A stretch of DNA of 64,000 nucleotides from NCBI GenBank assembly GCA_963612735.1, contig CAVDWX010000010.1:1-64000 (forward strand). The letters run 5' to 3'. Below, piece after piece: positions 48,610 through 56,855 of this stretch. A program made the translations under genes and the position numbers. Under the pieces are notes generated by a model. That model was given only the letters and a program-made list of their open reading frames with translations. It was not told the DNA's origin and did not search any database. Every line of letters begins with the position of its first letter. Position 1 is the stretch's first letter. Origin of the DNA: CAVDWX01 sp963612735 (GTDB lineage: Bacteria > Bacillota_I > Bacilli_A > RFN20 > CAG-826).

Positions 48610-50591
48610 TGAACACTACGACTAAATTTGAGATAGTTTCATCTTTTAAACCCACAGGTGATCAACCTAGTGCGATAAAAAAACTTGTAGACGGACTTAA
48701 TAATAATAAAAAATTACAAGTTTTATTAGGTGCGACTGGAACAGGTAAAACTTTTACTATGGCTAATATTATTGAACAGGCACAAAGACCGGCATTAATT
48801 TTAGTTCATAATAAAATTTTAGCGGGACAATTATATAGCGAATTTAAAGAATTATTCCCACACAATCGAGTTGAATATTTCGTCTCTAATTTTGATTTTT
48901 ATCAGCCAGAAGCTTATATTCCTAGCAGTGATACCTATATTGATAAAAACGCTGTGATGAATGAAGAAATTGAGATGCTTAGAACTTCTGCAATTAATTC
49001 CATATTAGAAAGAAGGGATACGATAATTGTGGCTTCTGTTGCTTCAATATATGGTTTAACTGATCCGGATGAATATCGAAATTTAGTTTTTAATATACGT
49101 GTGGGAGAAGAAATAGATAGAACATCTTTTTTTAAGCGGCTTATTGACGCTCAATATAAAAGAAATAATCTTGATACTCCTCCTGGCAGTTTTCGAGTTA
49201 GAGGTGATATTATCGAAATTGTTCCAGTTAATTTAAATGATTCCGAACTCATTAGAATCGATACTTTTGGAGATGAAATTGAAAAAATACAACTCGTTGA
49301 TTATCTAAGTGGCGAAATTAAACATACATATCATACTTATCCAATATTCCCTGCTTATGATCATGCTTCTACTCATCAAAGAATGATTGAAGCAACCGAA
49401 AGCATAAAAAAAGAATTAGATGAGCGCTTATCTTATTTTCAAAAAGAAGGAAAATTATTAGAAGCCGAAAGACTTTCGATGCGAACTAATCAAGATTTGG
49501 AAAGTATGCTTGAATTTGGGATGTGCCCTGGAATTGAAAATTATTCTAGACATATCGATAAACGAAAACCAGGTGAAAGACCATTTTGTTTAATTGATTA
49601 TTTTCCAGATGACTTTATTCTATTTGTTGATGAATCTCATGTCACCTTTCCACAAATTAGAGGAATGTATAATGGCGATAGAGCTAGGAAAACGACACTT
49701 GTTGAATATGGATTTAGACTCCCTTCAGCATTAGATAATCGCCCTTTGAATTTTGAAGAATTTGAAAAAATCATTGGACAGTGCATTTGTACCAGTGCCA
49801 CACCTGGCGATTATGAACTAACCCACACTGATAGTGAAGTAGTTGAACAAATTATTCGTCCTACTGGTTTAGTCGATCCACGTATTGAAGTTAGAAAAAC
49901 TCTTGGACAAATTGATGATTTATTACACGAAATAAAAATTCGAAATGAGAAAAAAGAGCGGACAATGATAGTGACTTTGACCATTAAAATGGCGGAAGAC
50001 CTCACGAATTATCTCATCGAACAAGGTATAAAAGTTGTTTATTTACATCATGAAACTAAGACCTTGGAAAGAAGCGAAATCATTTATCAACTCCGCAAAG
50101 GGAAATATGACGTCTTAGTGGGTATTAACCTTCTTAGAGAAGGACTTGATATACCTGAAGTCTCTTTAATAGCCATATTAGATGCTGATAAGGAAGGCTT
50201 TTTACGAAGTGCCAGATCTTTAATTCAAATCAGTGGAAGAGTGGCGAGAAACGCAAACGGGCTAGTCATCATGTACGCTGATGAAATGACGGATTCGATG
50301 GAAGAGTGCATTAACGAAACCAATCGTAGAAGAGCGGTTCAAGAAAAATATAATACTGAAAATGGAATCATTCCTCAAACCATAATTAAGGAAATTAGAC
50401 CACCAATTCATAATTCTGATGATGAGATATCAAATGTTATTTCATTGACCAATAAAGGTAGCAGGAACGAAATATTAGCAAAAATTAAGGACTTGGAAAA
50501 GCAGATGAAAAAAGCAGCAAAAGAATTTGATTTCGAACACGCTGCGGAACTTAGAGATATCATTTTAGAACTCAAATGCAATTTGTCTTAA
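48609..50591 (+). CDS. uvrB: UvrABC system protein B
   Basis: A 660-residue nucleotide excision repair helicase-like protein that verifies damage and positions UvrC. It has Walker [11 protein letters not shown] near residue 45, the beta-hairpin region ([13 protein letters not shown] [17 protein letters not shown]), [23 protein letters not shown] (motif VI), and the C-terminal UVR coil ([24 protein letters not shown]). uvrA, usually next, is not here; secG follows. Confidence 0.94.
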   Translation: MNTTTKFEIVSSFKPTGDQPSAIKKLVDGLNNNKKLQVLLGATGTGKTFTMANIIEQAQRPALILVHNKILAGQLYSEFKELFPHNRVEYFVSNFDFYQPEAYIPSSDTYIDKNAVMNEEIEMLRTSAINSILERRDTIIVASVASIYGLTDPDEYRNLVFNIRVGEEIDRTSFFKRLIDAQYKRNNLDTPPGSFRVRGDIIEIVPVNLNDSELIRIDTFGDEIEKIQLVDYLSGEIKHTYHTYPIFPAYDHASTHQRMIEATESIKKELDERLSYFQKEGKLLEAERLSMRTNQDLESMLEFGMCPGIENYSRHIDKRKPGERPFCLIDYFPDDFILFVDESHVTFPQIRGMYNGDRARKTTLVEYGFRLPSALDNRPLNFEEFEKIIGQCICTSATPGDYELTHTDSEVVEQIIRPTGLVDPRIEVRKTLGQIDDLLHEIKIRNEKKERTMIVTLTIKMAEDLTNYLIEQGIKVVYLHHETKTLERSEIIYQLRKGKYDVLVGINLLREGLDIPEVSLIAILDADKEGFLRSARSLIQISGRVARNANGLVIMYADEMTDSMEECINETNRRRAVQEKYNTENGIIPQTIIKEIRPPIHNSDDEISNVISLTNKGSRNEILAKIKDLEKQMKKAAKEFDFEHAAELRDIILELKCNLS

Positions 50592-50600
50592 CAAATTATG

Positions 50601-50628
50601 TTTGCTTTCTTCGTTAGTTTTTTATACT
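50601..50628 (+). promoter_or_regulatory. Promoter of secG
   Basis: TTTGCT (50601-50606) and TATACT (50623-50628) with a 16-base spacer lie in the short gap after uvrB, 36 bases before the secG start. The -10 is a 5/6 match, the -35 weaker. Confidence 0.45.
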
Positions 50629-50663
50629 ATAGAAAAGCAATCTTCATAAAGGAGGAAATAAAT

Positions 50664-50897
50664 ATGCTTCAATGGTATGACTGGTTATTACTTATCGTTG
50701 GTATAATTATTATCGTATTAACATTACTTCAAGGTGGCAAATCAGAAGGTGCATCTGGCGCTATTACTGGTGGCGGATTAAACGTTTTTGTTAAGACCAA
50801 AGAAAGAGGAGCGGAAAAAGTTGTTTCCATTCTCACATTAGTTTGCGCTATTGTTTTCTTCCTTATTGCTGTATTAATTAACGTATTAGCAAAATAA
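50664..50897 (+). CDS. secG: Preprotein translocase subunit SecG
   Basis: A 77-residue two-helix membrane protein of the Sec channel. The helices (about residues 5-22 and 54-74) enclose the conserved loop LQGGKSEGASGAITGG. The strong AAAGGAGG at 50648-50655 sets the ATG at 50664; an upstream start at 50598 would overlap the promoter. The expected downstream rnr and smpB genes are absent; a terminator follows. Confidence 0.92.
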   Translation: MLQWYDWLLLIVGIIIIVLTLLQGGKSEGASGAITGGGLNVFVKTKERGAEKVVSILTLVCAIVFFLIAVLINVLAK

Positions 50898-50920
50898 TTA
50901 TTAATTCATAAATAAAATAT

Positions 50921-50960
50921 AAAAGAGGTGACTACTTGATTAATTGTTACCTCTTTTTTT
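50921..50960 (+). terminator. Rho-independent terminator after secG
   Basis: AAGAGGTGAC (50923-50932) pairs with GTTACCTCTT (50946-50955), ten pairs with one G-T wobble, around a 13-base loop and followed by a T run to 50960. Confidence 0.85.
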
Positions 50961-51023
50961 ATGATAAAATCGATGATTTTTAAATATAAGAAATATGGCT
51001 TTCCTCTTTATTTGGCCTTGTTA

Positions 51024-52334
51024 TTATTTTATATATCTTAAAAGGAAATCACATACACCGATAATCGTGAACCCTTTTTCATCTCTTGTTTCTTTAATAG
51101 GTTTATTGATAACTATTATTTTTTGTATTTGATCATTTAGTGCTAAATACGGTTTTAATTCCCTATTTTTTGTGGCCTCATTTGAATAATCATCGCATAC
51201 TTGAATGTAATACATCCTATTTCCTTTGACAGCTAAGAAATTAACTTCTAGTGTTTTTCGAATTGTCTTACCATTAGTGTCTTTTTCAAAAAAGTCGAAA
51301 GTACCTACATTAATTTTATAATCATTATATATAAGCTCGTTATAAATAACATTTTTGAGTAATTTGTCTGTATCAGGATATACGAAATTCAATCGAGCGT
51401 TTCTAAGGCCTGTATCGACATAAAAATATTTCTTAGTTGATTTAATAATATTTTTGCCCTTTAAATCATAGCGGAATGCTTCAGATATAATAAAGGATTC
51501 AATAAATGAATTTATGTAAGAATTTACTGTATCAGAATCTATTTTATTATTTGTTTTTGCTTTATATAGATTTGTTATTTTTTGAGAGTTAATTAAATCT
51601 CCAACACAAGTTGCAAGCATTGTGCATATCTCATCTAATGCTTCATGCTTTTTTATCTTGTTACGATCGATGATATCTTTTAAATCTGTTGTTTCAAATA
51701 GTCCTTTTAAATAATTTTCTTTATCGATTCCTTCTTTTAATACTGCGAGCGGCATCCCACCGTATAAAAGGAAGTCATTTATTAATAAATTTTCATCTTT
51801 GTATTTATATTTATGAATTTCTTCAAATGATAATGGCATAACGCGAATATTAGTGGCTTTGTCTCTAAATTGAGTCACAATATCACTAGATAACATTTTT
51901 GAATTACTTCCTGTTATGTATAAATCAATATTTTCAATTGATGACAAATCTAAAACAACATCAACAAATGTAATCACAGTTTGATCTTTAGAAGATGCGA
52001 TAACATGCTTGCCTTCACTCAATGATGGATTATGTAGTGTATAAACTTCTTGAATCTCATCTAAAATAACATAATAGAATTTATTTTTATCACTGGTTAG
52101 TTTCAATATATGTTCATATAAATAAATTGGATCTCTATATTTTGCATTTGATATTTTTGTTAAATCGAGAATGATTATGTTTTGATTAGGTACGCCATTA
52201 TCGATTAAATAATTTTTATAAATCGTATTTAACAAATAAGATTTTCCACATCTTCTTATTCCTGTTATAACTTTTGGAAAACCGTTTTGTTTTGATTTAA
52301 TCAATAAATTTAAATATTTATCTCTAGATATCAT
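51024..52334 (-). CDS. AAA_14/DUF4143-type ATPase
   Basis: A 436-residue ATPase of a family common in gut bacteria. Walker A is GIRRCGKSYLL near residue 25, Walker B VILDEIQEV, then a TGSNSKML sensor-like segment, and a C-terminal DUF4143 with a putative nuclease-like fold (KTLEVNFLAVKGNRMYYIQVCDD). Its function is unknown; relatives occur as orphan cargo genes near mobile or defence genes. GAGGAT seven bases before the ATG, and its own promoter with a palindrome upstream. Confidence 0.8.
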   Translation of the reverse strand: MISRDKYLNLLIKSKQNGFPKVITGIRRCGKSYLLNTIYKNYLIDNGVPNQNIIILDLTKISNAKYRDPIYLYEHILKLTSDKNKFYYVILDEIQEVYTLHNPSLSEGKHVIASSKDQTVITFVDVVLDLSSIENIDLYITGSNSKMLSSDIVTQFRDKATNIRVMPLSFEEIHKYKYKDENLLINDFLLYGGMPLAVLKEGIDKENYLKGLFETTDLKDIIDRNKIKKHEALDEICTMLATCVGDLINSQKITNLYKAKTNNKIDSDTVNSYINSFIESFIISEAFRYDLKGKNIIKSTKKYFYVDTGLRNARLNFVYPDTDKLLKNVIYNELIYNDYKINVGTFDFFEKDTNGKTIRKTLEVNFLAVKGNRMYYIQVCDDYSNEATKNRELKPYLALNDQIQKIIVINKPIKETRDEKGFTIIGVCDFLLRYIK

Positions 52335-52349
52335 GTAATCCTCTTTTTA

Positions 52350-52401
52350 GTGTATATACACATTTTTTCCTAATATATTTTAGGAATAGAATTTGAATCA
52401 A
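52350..52401 (-). promoter_or_regulatory. Promoter and operator-like palindrome of the DUF4143 ATPase gene
   Basis: Minus strand TTGATT (52401-52396) and TATATT (52377-52372), 18-base spacer. Just downstream is a perfect 12-base palindrome GTGTATATACAC (52350-52361), within the early transcribed leader, a plausible repressor site. A second inverted repeat, TCCTAA/TTAGGA (52368-52385), covers the -10. Confidence 0.55.
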
Positions 52402-52416
52402 TAGTGGTAAAAATAA

Positions 52417-52445
52417 ACAAAAAGGCTGTCAATGTTTTACAGCCT
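52417..52445 (-). terminator. Rho-independent terminator after the 52474-53208 gene
   Basis: Arms AGGCTGT (52423-52429) and ACAGCCT (52439-52445) pair perfectly over seven bases; read on the minus strand the hairpin is followed by a T-rich run. Confidence 0.75.
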
Positions 52446-52473
52446 ATTTTGATTAATTTAATAGGTCTAATAC

Positions 52474-53208
52474 CTATTTATTTTCTATCTGTTTTGGACT
52501 ATCTTCACTATTAGTGACATCAATAACATCTGGATTGCTATCGCTATTAGTTGAGGCGTTCTTTTTCTTTTTCTTCTTCTTTTCTTTGCCTTTTTTAACA
52601 TTATTACTAATAGAGGTGGAGTTATTATGTCCACTATTAGGTTTTAAGTTTCCGTATATACCATAGCCAAGATTTAATAAACCAAAGATACAGATGGCTA
52701 AACCCACTATCATGTAGATGGCTTCTTTTGCTTTTTCTTGGTATATAAAAATTAAAATTCCGCCAACGACACAAATGACGCCTAAGACAAAATTCCAAAT
52801 CATGATCCCAACATTTAATGGTTTAGTTGTACAGGCGACAATTATACCTTTAAGAATACATATGCCTCCATAGGAGAGGAATAAGATAGCAAAGGTATTG
52901 ATCAAAAATGTCGATAAACTGCCTGAGTTTCCTTTACTTGTTGAGATGCATAATGTCACGCCTAGTGCAATGCAAATTGAAGCATACACTAAGGAAGAGG
53001 AGAATAACTCATTTGGATGAAGTAACAAGCTTATGCAAATGTAAAGACCACCGATAATGAATAAGCATATGGCAACAAGAATGCTGAGATAAGTATCTAA
53101 TTTATCATGATTATTAGCCGCTAAAACAACAACAATAATGCCAACGATAATCATTAATGTTCCGACTACTATTTGCATCCATTTATTATTACTAAAGAAT
53201 TTTTTCAT
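52474..53208 (-). CDS. Polytopic membrane protein with Lys-rich tail
   Basis: A 244-residue membrane protein with about six helices in paired hairpins, then a cytoplasmic tail with a long Lys run (near residues 203-217) and a Ser/Asn-rich acidic end. The hydrophobic pattern (repeated short helices with GG and I-V-G motifs) recalls the DUF308/HdeD family, also seen in the 61545-62132 gene, but the link is weak. The ATG at 53208 is chosen because the promoter at 53233-53261 would cover the alternative start at 53241, and AAAGGA lies upstream of 53208. Function unknown. Confidence 0.6.
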   Translation of the reverse strand: MKKFFSNNKWMQIVVGTLMIIVGIIVVVLAANNHDKLDTYLSILVAICLFIIGGLYICISLLLHPNELFSSSLVYASICIALGVTLCISTSKGNSGSLSTFLINTFAILFLSYGGICILKGIIVACTTKPLNVGIMIWNFVLGVICVVGGILIFIYQEKAKEAIYMIVGLAICIFGLLNLGYGIYGNLKPNSGHNNSTSISNNVKKGKEKKKKKKKNASTNSDSNPDVIDVTNSEDSPKQIENK

Positions 53209-53232
53209 AACTTTATTTTTCCTTTCTTTATT

Positions 53233-53261
53233 AATATACATTCTTTTAATTCATTCGTTAA
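53233..53261 (-). promoter_or_regulatory. Candidate promoter for the 52474-53208 gene
   Basis: Minus strand TTAACG (53261-53256) and TATATT (53238-53233) with a 17-base spacer, 25 bases before the start at 53208. Confidence 0.45.
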
Positions 53262-53718
53262 TGTCATTTTCTTACTTTTTTGTAGTTCTTAGAACTTACA
53301 AAGTAGATTAGTTTGGATTTCACACACCTCTTTATTAAAACCAAATAATAAATAGCGTATTTTCAAATACAGTTTTCTTTTTAAATTGTTGCATTGTTTA
53401 TAGACTCTTTCATTGGATTATATTGATTACATCAGCTTATTTTATAAATTGTGTACTTAATCCACTTTTAGATGCAGAATTCTTGTTAAGAACTCAATAA
53501 GCTAAAAACGCTCCTAATCAAATTTATTATTCTAACAAGGACAAGATAAAAAATGTCTAGTACTCTTCTTAACTCAATAAAATTTTATAAATTGAATTCA
53601 TCAGTTTTTCTTTCTTTAATAAGCTTTTAAGAAAGCAATATTTTTTAACTTTTCTGCTATCTTTTCATATCTAGAGGACTATAATAATTGCCGTTTGTGA
53701 AAGAAGGCCTATGAAATT
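53242..53718. other. 477-base intergenic region before the MATE gene
   Basis: No long gene is present. Visible elements: an inverted repeat AGTTCTTAGAACT near 53285-53297; a 10-base direct repeat AACTCAATAA at 53491-53500 and 53571-53580; a short reading frame at 53553-53630; a hairpin CTTTCTT/AAGAAAG around 53610-53635 followed by a T run; and a TATAAT at 53680-53685 without a good -35. The arrangement could be a leader region for the exporter. Confidence 0.5.
53553..53630 (+). CDS. Possible 25-residue leader peptide upstream of the MATE gene
   Basis: The frame ATG 53553 to TAA 53628-53630 encodes MSSTLLNSIKFYKLNSSVFL and five more residues. AAGGA at 53537-53541 is about 11 bases upstream. 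Its stop lies in a hairpin (arms CTTTCTT near 53610 and AAGAAAG near 53629) followed by six T, as in attenuation leaders. Speculative; such short frames also arise by chance in AT-rich DNA. Confidence 0.2.
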   Translation: MSSTLLNSIKFYKLNSSVFLSLISF

Positions 53719-55113
53719 ATGAATACTAAAGATATGACAAAAGGCAATTCGTTTATTATCATCTTGTTATTCGCAATACCAATGGTATTATCGGTTACCT
53801 TACAACAATTATATAACCTTGCTGATAATTTTATTGCTGGACATTTTATCAGCTCAGTAGATAGCTTTAATGCAGTTGGAATTGTTTATCCTATCACTGT
53901 TGTCTTTTTAGATATAGCTGTTGGATTTGGAGTTGGATGTGGAGTTATAAGCGCTAGATATTTTGGTGGGAAAGACTTCATTTCTGTTAAAAAGTGCGCA
54001 AAAGTTGGCTTAATTGGAACGATTTGCTTAGGACTTATCGTTACTGCGATTGGTTTTGGAATCATTTATCCTCTATTAAAAGGAATGATTGATAGCAAGA
54101 ATGGGCAAGGATGTTTTAATGAAGCTTTGTATTATATGCTCATCTATATTGGCGGCGTTATATTTCTTTTTATCTATAATTACGCGATGTATATGTTTCA
54201 ATCGTTTGGCAATTCTAAAACGCCCTTATATTTTTTAATCTTTTCAACCTTGCTTAATGTGGGATTAGATTTATTATTTGTGGTCCCTATTAAATTCAAT
54301 AGTGCTGGTTTAGCCCTTGGCACCGTCATTTCGGAAGCTATCGCTGCGATATTATCAGTTATGGTTTTATTTAAAAACATTAATAAGATGCATGAGGTCA
54401 AAATTAAAGGTTTTGATAAACCTATTTTTAAAGAGATTGTTTCTGTTGCAATTCCTAGCATTTTACAAGGCTTATTTATCTCCATTGGCGGTGTATTAAT
54501 TACAACAATTCTTACTAATGTTGGTGGAAATGATGTGGCAGGTGGATATTCTGCAGCCTATAAAATTTGTTATATTGCTATCAATATTTTTACTGTCCTA
54601 TGCAATGCTTTATGCAATTTCGTTTCGCAAAACGTTGGAGCGCAAAAATATGAAAGAATTATGCATGGATATTTTTCAACATTGATAATTTGCTTTGTTT
54701 TCTGCGCTATTTCTATGGCGGTTATTCTTCCTTTAAAAGAATTCTGGGTGAAGTTATTTTTATCAGAAGGCGATAACGCTGATGTTAAAACCATTATACA
54801 TTCTGGATCATTATTTATTACGTGTGTTGTTCCCTTTTTCTTCTTAATGGTTATTAAGATTCCACTTGATGGTGTCTTAAAAGGGTCAATGGATATGTTC
54901 GGTTTTACTCTTGGCACATCAGTTGACTTAGCAGTTCGTGTCTTAGCTGCTTTGATACTTGGTAATCTTTATGGCTATGAAGGCGTTTTCTTTGCGTGGC
55001 CGTTAGGATGGGCTGTTGGAGCAGTAATTTCAATTGTTATGTTCTTTGTTGGAAGATGGAAAAAGAAATGTCACTATCCAGTGGGAATGAAACTTATTGT
55101 GAAAAATAGTTAA
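53719..55113 (+). CDS. MATE-family multidrug/cation exporter
   Basis: A 464-residue exporter with 12 helices. The typical start (IPMVLSVTLQQLYNLADNFIAGHF) and the two inverted halves (second starting near residue 240 at VSVAIPSILQGLFISIG) are clear. MATE proteins couple efflux of cationic drugs or metabolites to Na+ or H+. GAAAGAAGG at 53699-53707 precedes the ATG. Substrate not predictable; no regulator gene adjoins it, but a long leader region does. Confidence 0.9.
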   Translation: MNTKDMTKGNSFIIILLFAIPMVLSVTLQQLYNLADNFIAGHFISSVDSFNAVGIVYPITVVFLDIAVGFGVGCGVISARYFGGKDFISVKKCAKVGLIGTICLGLIVTAIGFGIIYPLLKGMIDSKNGQGCFNEALYYMLIYIGGVIFLFIYNYAMYMFQSFGNSKTPLYFLIFSTLLNVGLDLLFVVPIKFNSAGLALGTVISEAIAAILSVMVLFKNINKMHEVKIKGFDKPIFKEIVSVAIPSILQGLFISIGGVLITTILTNVGGNDVAGGYSAAYKICYIAINIFTVLCNALCNFVSQNVGAQKYERIMHGYFSTLIICFVFCAISMAVILPLKEFWVKLFLSEGDNADVKTIIHSGSLFITCVVPFFFLMVIKIPLDGVLKGSMDMFGFTLGTSVDLAVRVLAALILGNLYGYEGVFFAWPLGWAVGAVISIVMFFVGRWKKKCHYPVGMKLIVKNS

Positions 55114-55159
55114 AACTAAATCGACCGACTTTTTTAGTGCCTATATTTTACTTTTTTCC

Positions 55160-55195
55160 TTGGTGCATCTTTGGTGCATTTTTTGGTGCAAATTA
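55160..55195. repeat. Left GGTGCA repeat cluster, likely operator
   Basis: Three GGTGCA units at 55162-55167, 55173-55178 and 55185-55190 (steps of 11 and 12 bases, one helical turn each), most preceded by TTT. A 36-base stretch here is repeated at 56663-56698 with one mismatch. The third unit overlaps a possible -35 (TTGGTG 55183-55188) whose -10 may be TACAAT at 55208-55213, so binding would block transcription of the next gene. Confidence 0.8.
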
Positions 55196-55237
55196 TCAAA
55201 AATATGATACAATTGTATATAGAAATAGGAGTTAAAA

Positions 55238-56662
55238 ATGTCATTGCCCACAAATATTAATAAGATTTTAAACCCTGACATTGTTGAAAGTGTTCGTGTT
55301 GAATTAAAAGAAGGTTGGAACCCTCAATCTATTCTTCATACAATATGTGCTTTCGCTAATGATATCGATAATTTTTATGGTGGATATATTATTCTAGGTA
55401 TTAAAGATAATAAAGAAGTTATTGGTTTTGATAGATCCAAATTTGACGAACTTCAAAAAGATGTTATTAGATACTGTAAAAAATGTCTTGAGCCATCATA
55501 TGAACCTGTCATTGATATCGTTAAATATGTTGATAAAGATGTCGTTGTTTTGTGGTGTCCATCTGGTGAACAAAAACCTTATAAATGTTATGAAGATGTC
55601 TATACAAGTAAGAGTGAAACGCGCTTTCAAACATATATTAGAAAAGGTTCATTAACTATTATTACTTCTCATGCAGAAGAAAAAGAACTTTATAATATTG
55701 GCAACTTCATCCCTTTTGATGATCGCGTTAATTATAAATACGATCTAAGTGTGATTGATAAGGATATTGTAAGAGAGTATTTAAGAAAAGTTGATTCCAA
55801 TCTATTACTTAATTTTAATAGCCACAGTTTAGAACAAATTTTGTTTGATTTAAGAGTTTTATCTGGACCAATCGAACATTTATGTCCTAAAAATATAGCT
55901 CTATTGATGTTTACAGATAACCCATCTTTATATATCCCGTATTCTTATATTGAAGTTACGATTCTAAAAGATTTATCAGGAGAAGAATTAATTGAAAAAA
56001 CTTTCGATTCTGCCTTATTCAAACAATATGAAAACTGTATGCAATATTTAAAGGATAATGTCATTGAAAAGAAAATCGTTAAAGTTGAAGGAGACTATAA
56101 AGCAGCTACAATTTATAATTATTCATACGAAGTTCTTGAAGAAGTAGTTGCTAACGCTATTCTACATAAGTCTTATCAAATTGCTGAACCGGTTTCAATT
56201 AGAGTTGAACCAGATAAAATTGAAGTGACTAGTGTACCAGGATTTGATCGAACAATTAGCAATACAGCAATTAAAGAATTAAAACCTAAATCAAAAAGGT
56301 ATCAATCTCGGCGCATTGCAGAGTTTTTAAAAGAATTAGGAATTGTTGAGGCTAAAAACACGGGCTATCCTCGCATTGTTAAAAAGAGTTTAGAAAATCA
56401 TTCTCCTCTTCCAATTATTGAAATGAATGAACAACGTGATTACGTTACTGTAATTATTCCGATTAACAAAAATTTTGTGAATAATAACCTTTCGTTAGAA
56501 GATAAAATCATTGATTTGCTACAAGAAAAACCTCTTACCAAAACTGAACTTGCTTTAGCGTTAGGATATCCACGAGTCGTTAATTCTATTAGTTATAGGC
56601 TTAATAAGTTAATTAAAGAAAACAAAGTCTCTATCAAGAGTAAAAAATATTATTTGATTTGA
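55238..56662 (+). CDS. AlbA_2/Schlafen-like ATP-binding regulator with C-terminal winged helix
   Basis: A 474-residue protein of the COG2865 type. Domains: AlbA_2 (about residues 15-130; ELKEGW and GGYIILGIKD), a middle region, an ATPase-like HATPase_c_4 domain (VVANAILHKSYQ near 303, GFDRTISN, AKNTGYPRIV), and a winged-helix DNA-binding end (about 415-474; LTKTELALALGYPRVVNSISYRL). Such proteins are assumed to be transcription regulators; some relatives are anti-phage effectors. The GGTGCA clusters on both sides are likely binding sites of this protein. The stop TGA directly precedes the right cluster. Confidence 0.75.
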   Translation: MSLPTNINKILNPDIVESVRVELKEGWNPQSILHTICAFANDIDNFYGGYIILGIKDNKEVIGFDRSKFDELQKDVIRYCKKCLEPSYEPVIDIVKYVDKDVVVLWCPSGEQKPYKCYEDVYTSKSETRFQTYIRKGSLTIITSHAEEKELYNIGNFIPFDDRVNYKYDLSVIDKDIVREYLRKVDSNLLLNFNSHSLEQILFDLRVLSGPIEHLCPKNIALLMFTDNPSLYIPYSYIEVTILKDLSGEELIEKTFDSALFKQYENCMQYLKDNVIEKKIVKVEGDYKAATIYNYSYEVLEEVVANAILHKSYQIAEPVSIRVEPDKIEVTSVPGFDRTISNTAIKELKPKSKRYQSRRIAEFLKELGIVEAKNTGYPRIVKKSLENHSPLPIIEMNEQRDYVTVIIPINKNFVNNNLSLEDKIIDLLQEKPLTKTELALALGYPRVVNSISYRLNKLIKENKVSIKSKKYYLI

Positions 56663-56698
56663 TTGGTGCAACTTTGGTGCATTTTTTGGTGCAAATTA
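56663..56698. repeat. Right GGTGCA repeat cluster, copy of the left one
   Basis: Three GGTGCA units at 56665-56670, 56676-56681 and 56688-56693 with the same 11- and 12-base steps as at 55160-55195; the 36-base units differ at one position. It follows the AlbA gene stop without a gap. Confidence 0.85.
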
Positions 56699-56758
56699 CG
56701 GCGTAATACATAATATCGACATCAAGTATTTCATGTTATTATCTATATTTTATTATTG

Positions 56759-56785
56759 TGCACCAAAGCATAGATTATTGGTGCA
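56759..56785. repeat. Further GGTGCA sites, one inverted
   Basis: TGCACC (56759-56764, the reverse of GGTGCA) and GGTGCA (56780-56785) face each other 15 bases apart, 70 bases before the helicase gene. They extend the repeat set into the helicase upstream region, so the same regulator may control that gene. Confidence 0.6.
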
Positions 56786-56855
56786 TTTTTATTTCCTATG
56801 AGGTTAAATAAATGTATAGATATTTTCTTCCTTTTAGTGGAAAATTATATTAGTC

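Noticed and set aside
55160..56698. Transposon or insertion sequence between the 36-base repeats
   Set aside because: The enclosed protein has no transposase motif and the repeats are direct, with internal periodicity. Not excluded as a mobile unit, but an operator is simpler.
55160..56785. CRISPR array from the repeated GGTGCA units
   Set aside because: The units are six bases long with 5-6-base spacing and no unique spacers; the 36-base copies are 1.5 kb apart around a gene.
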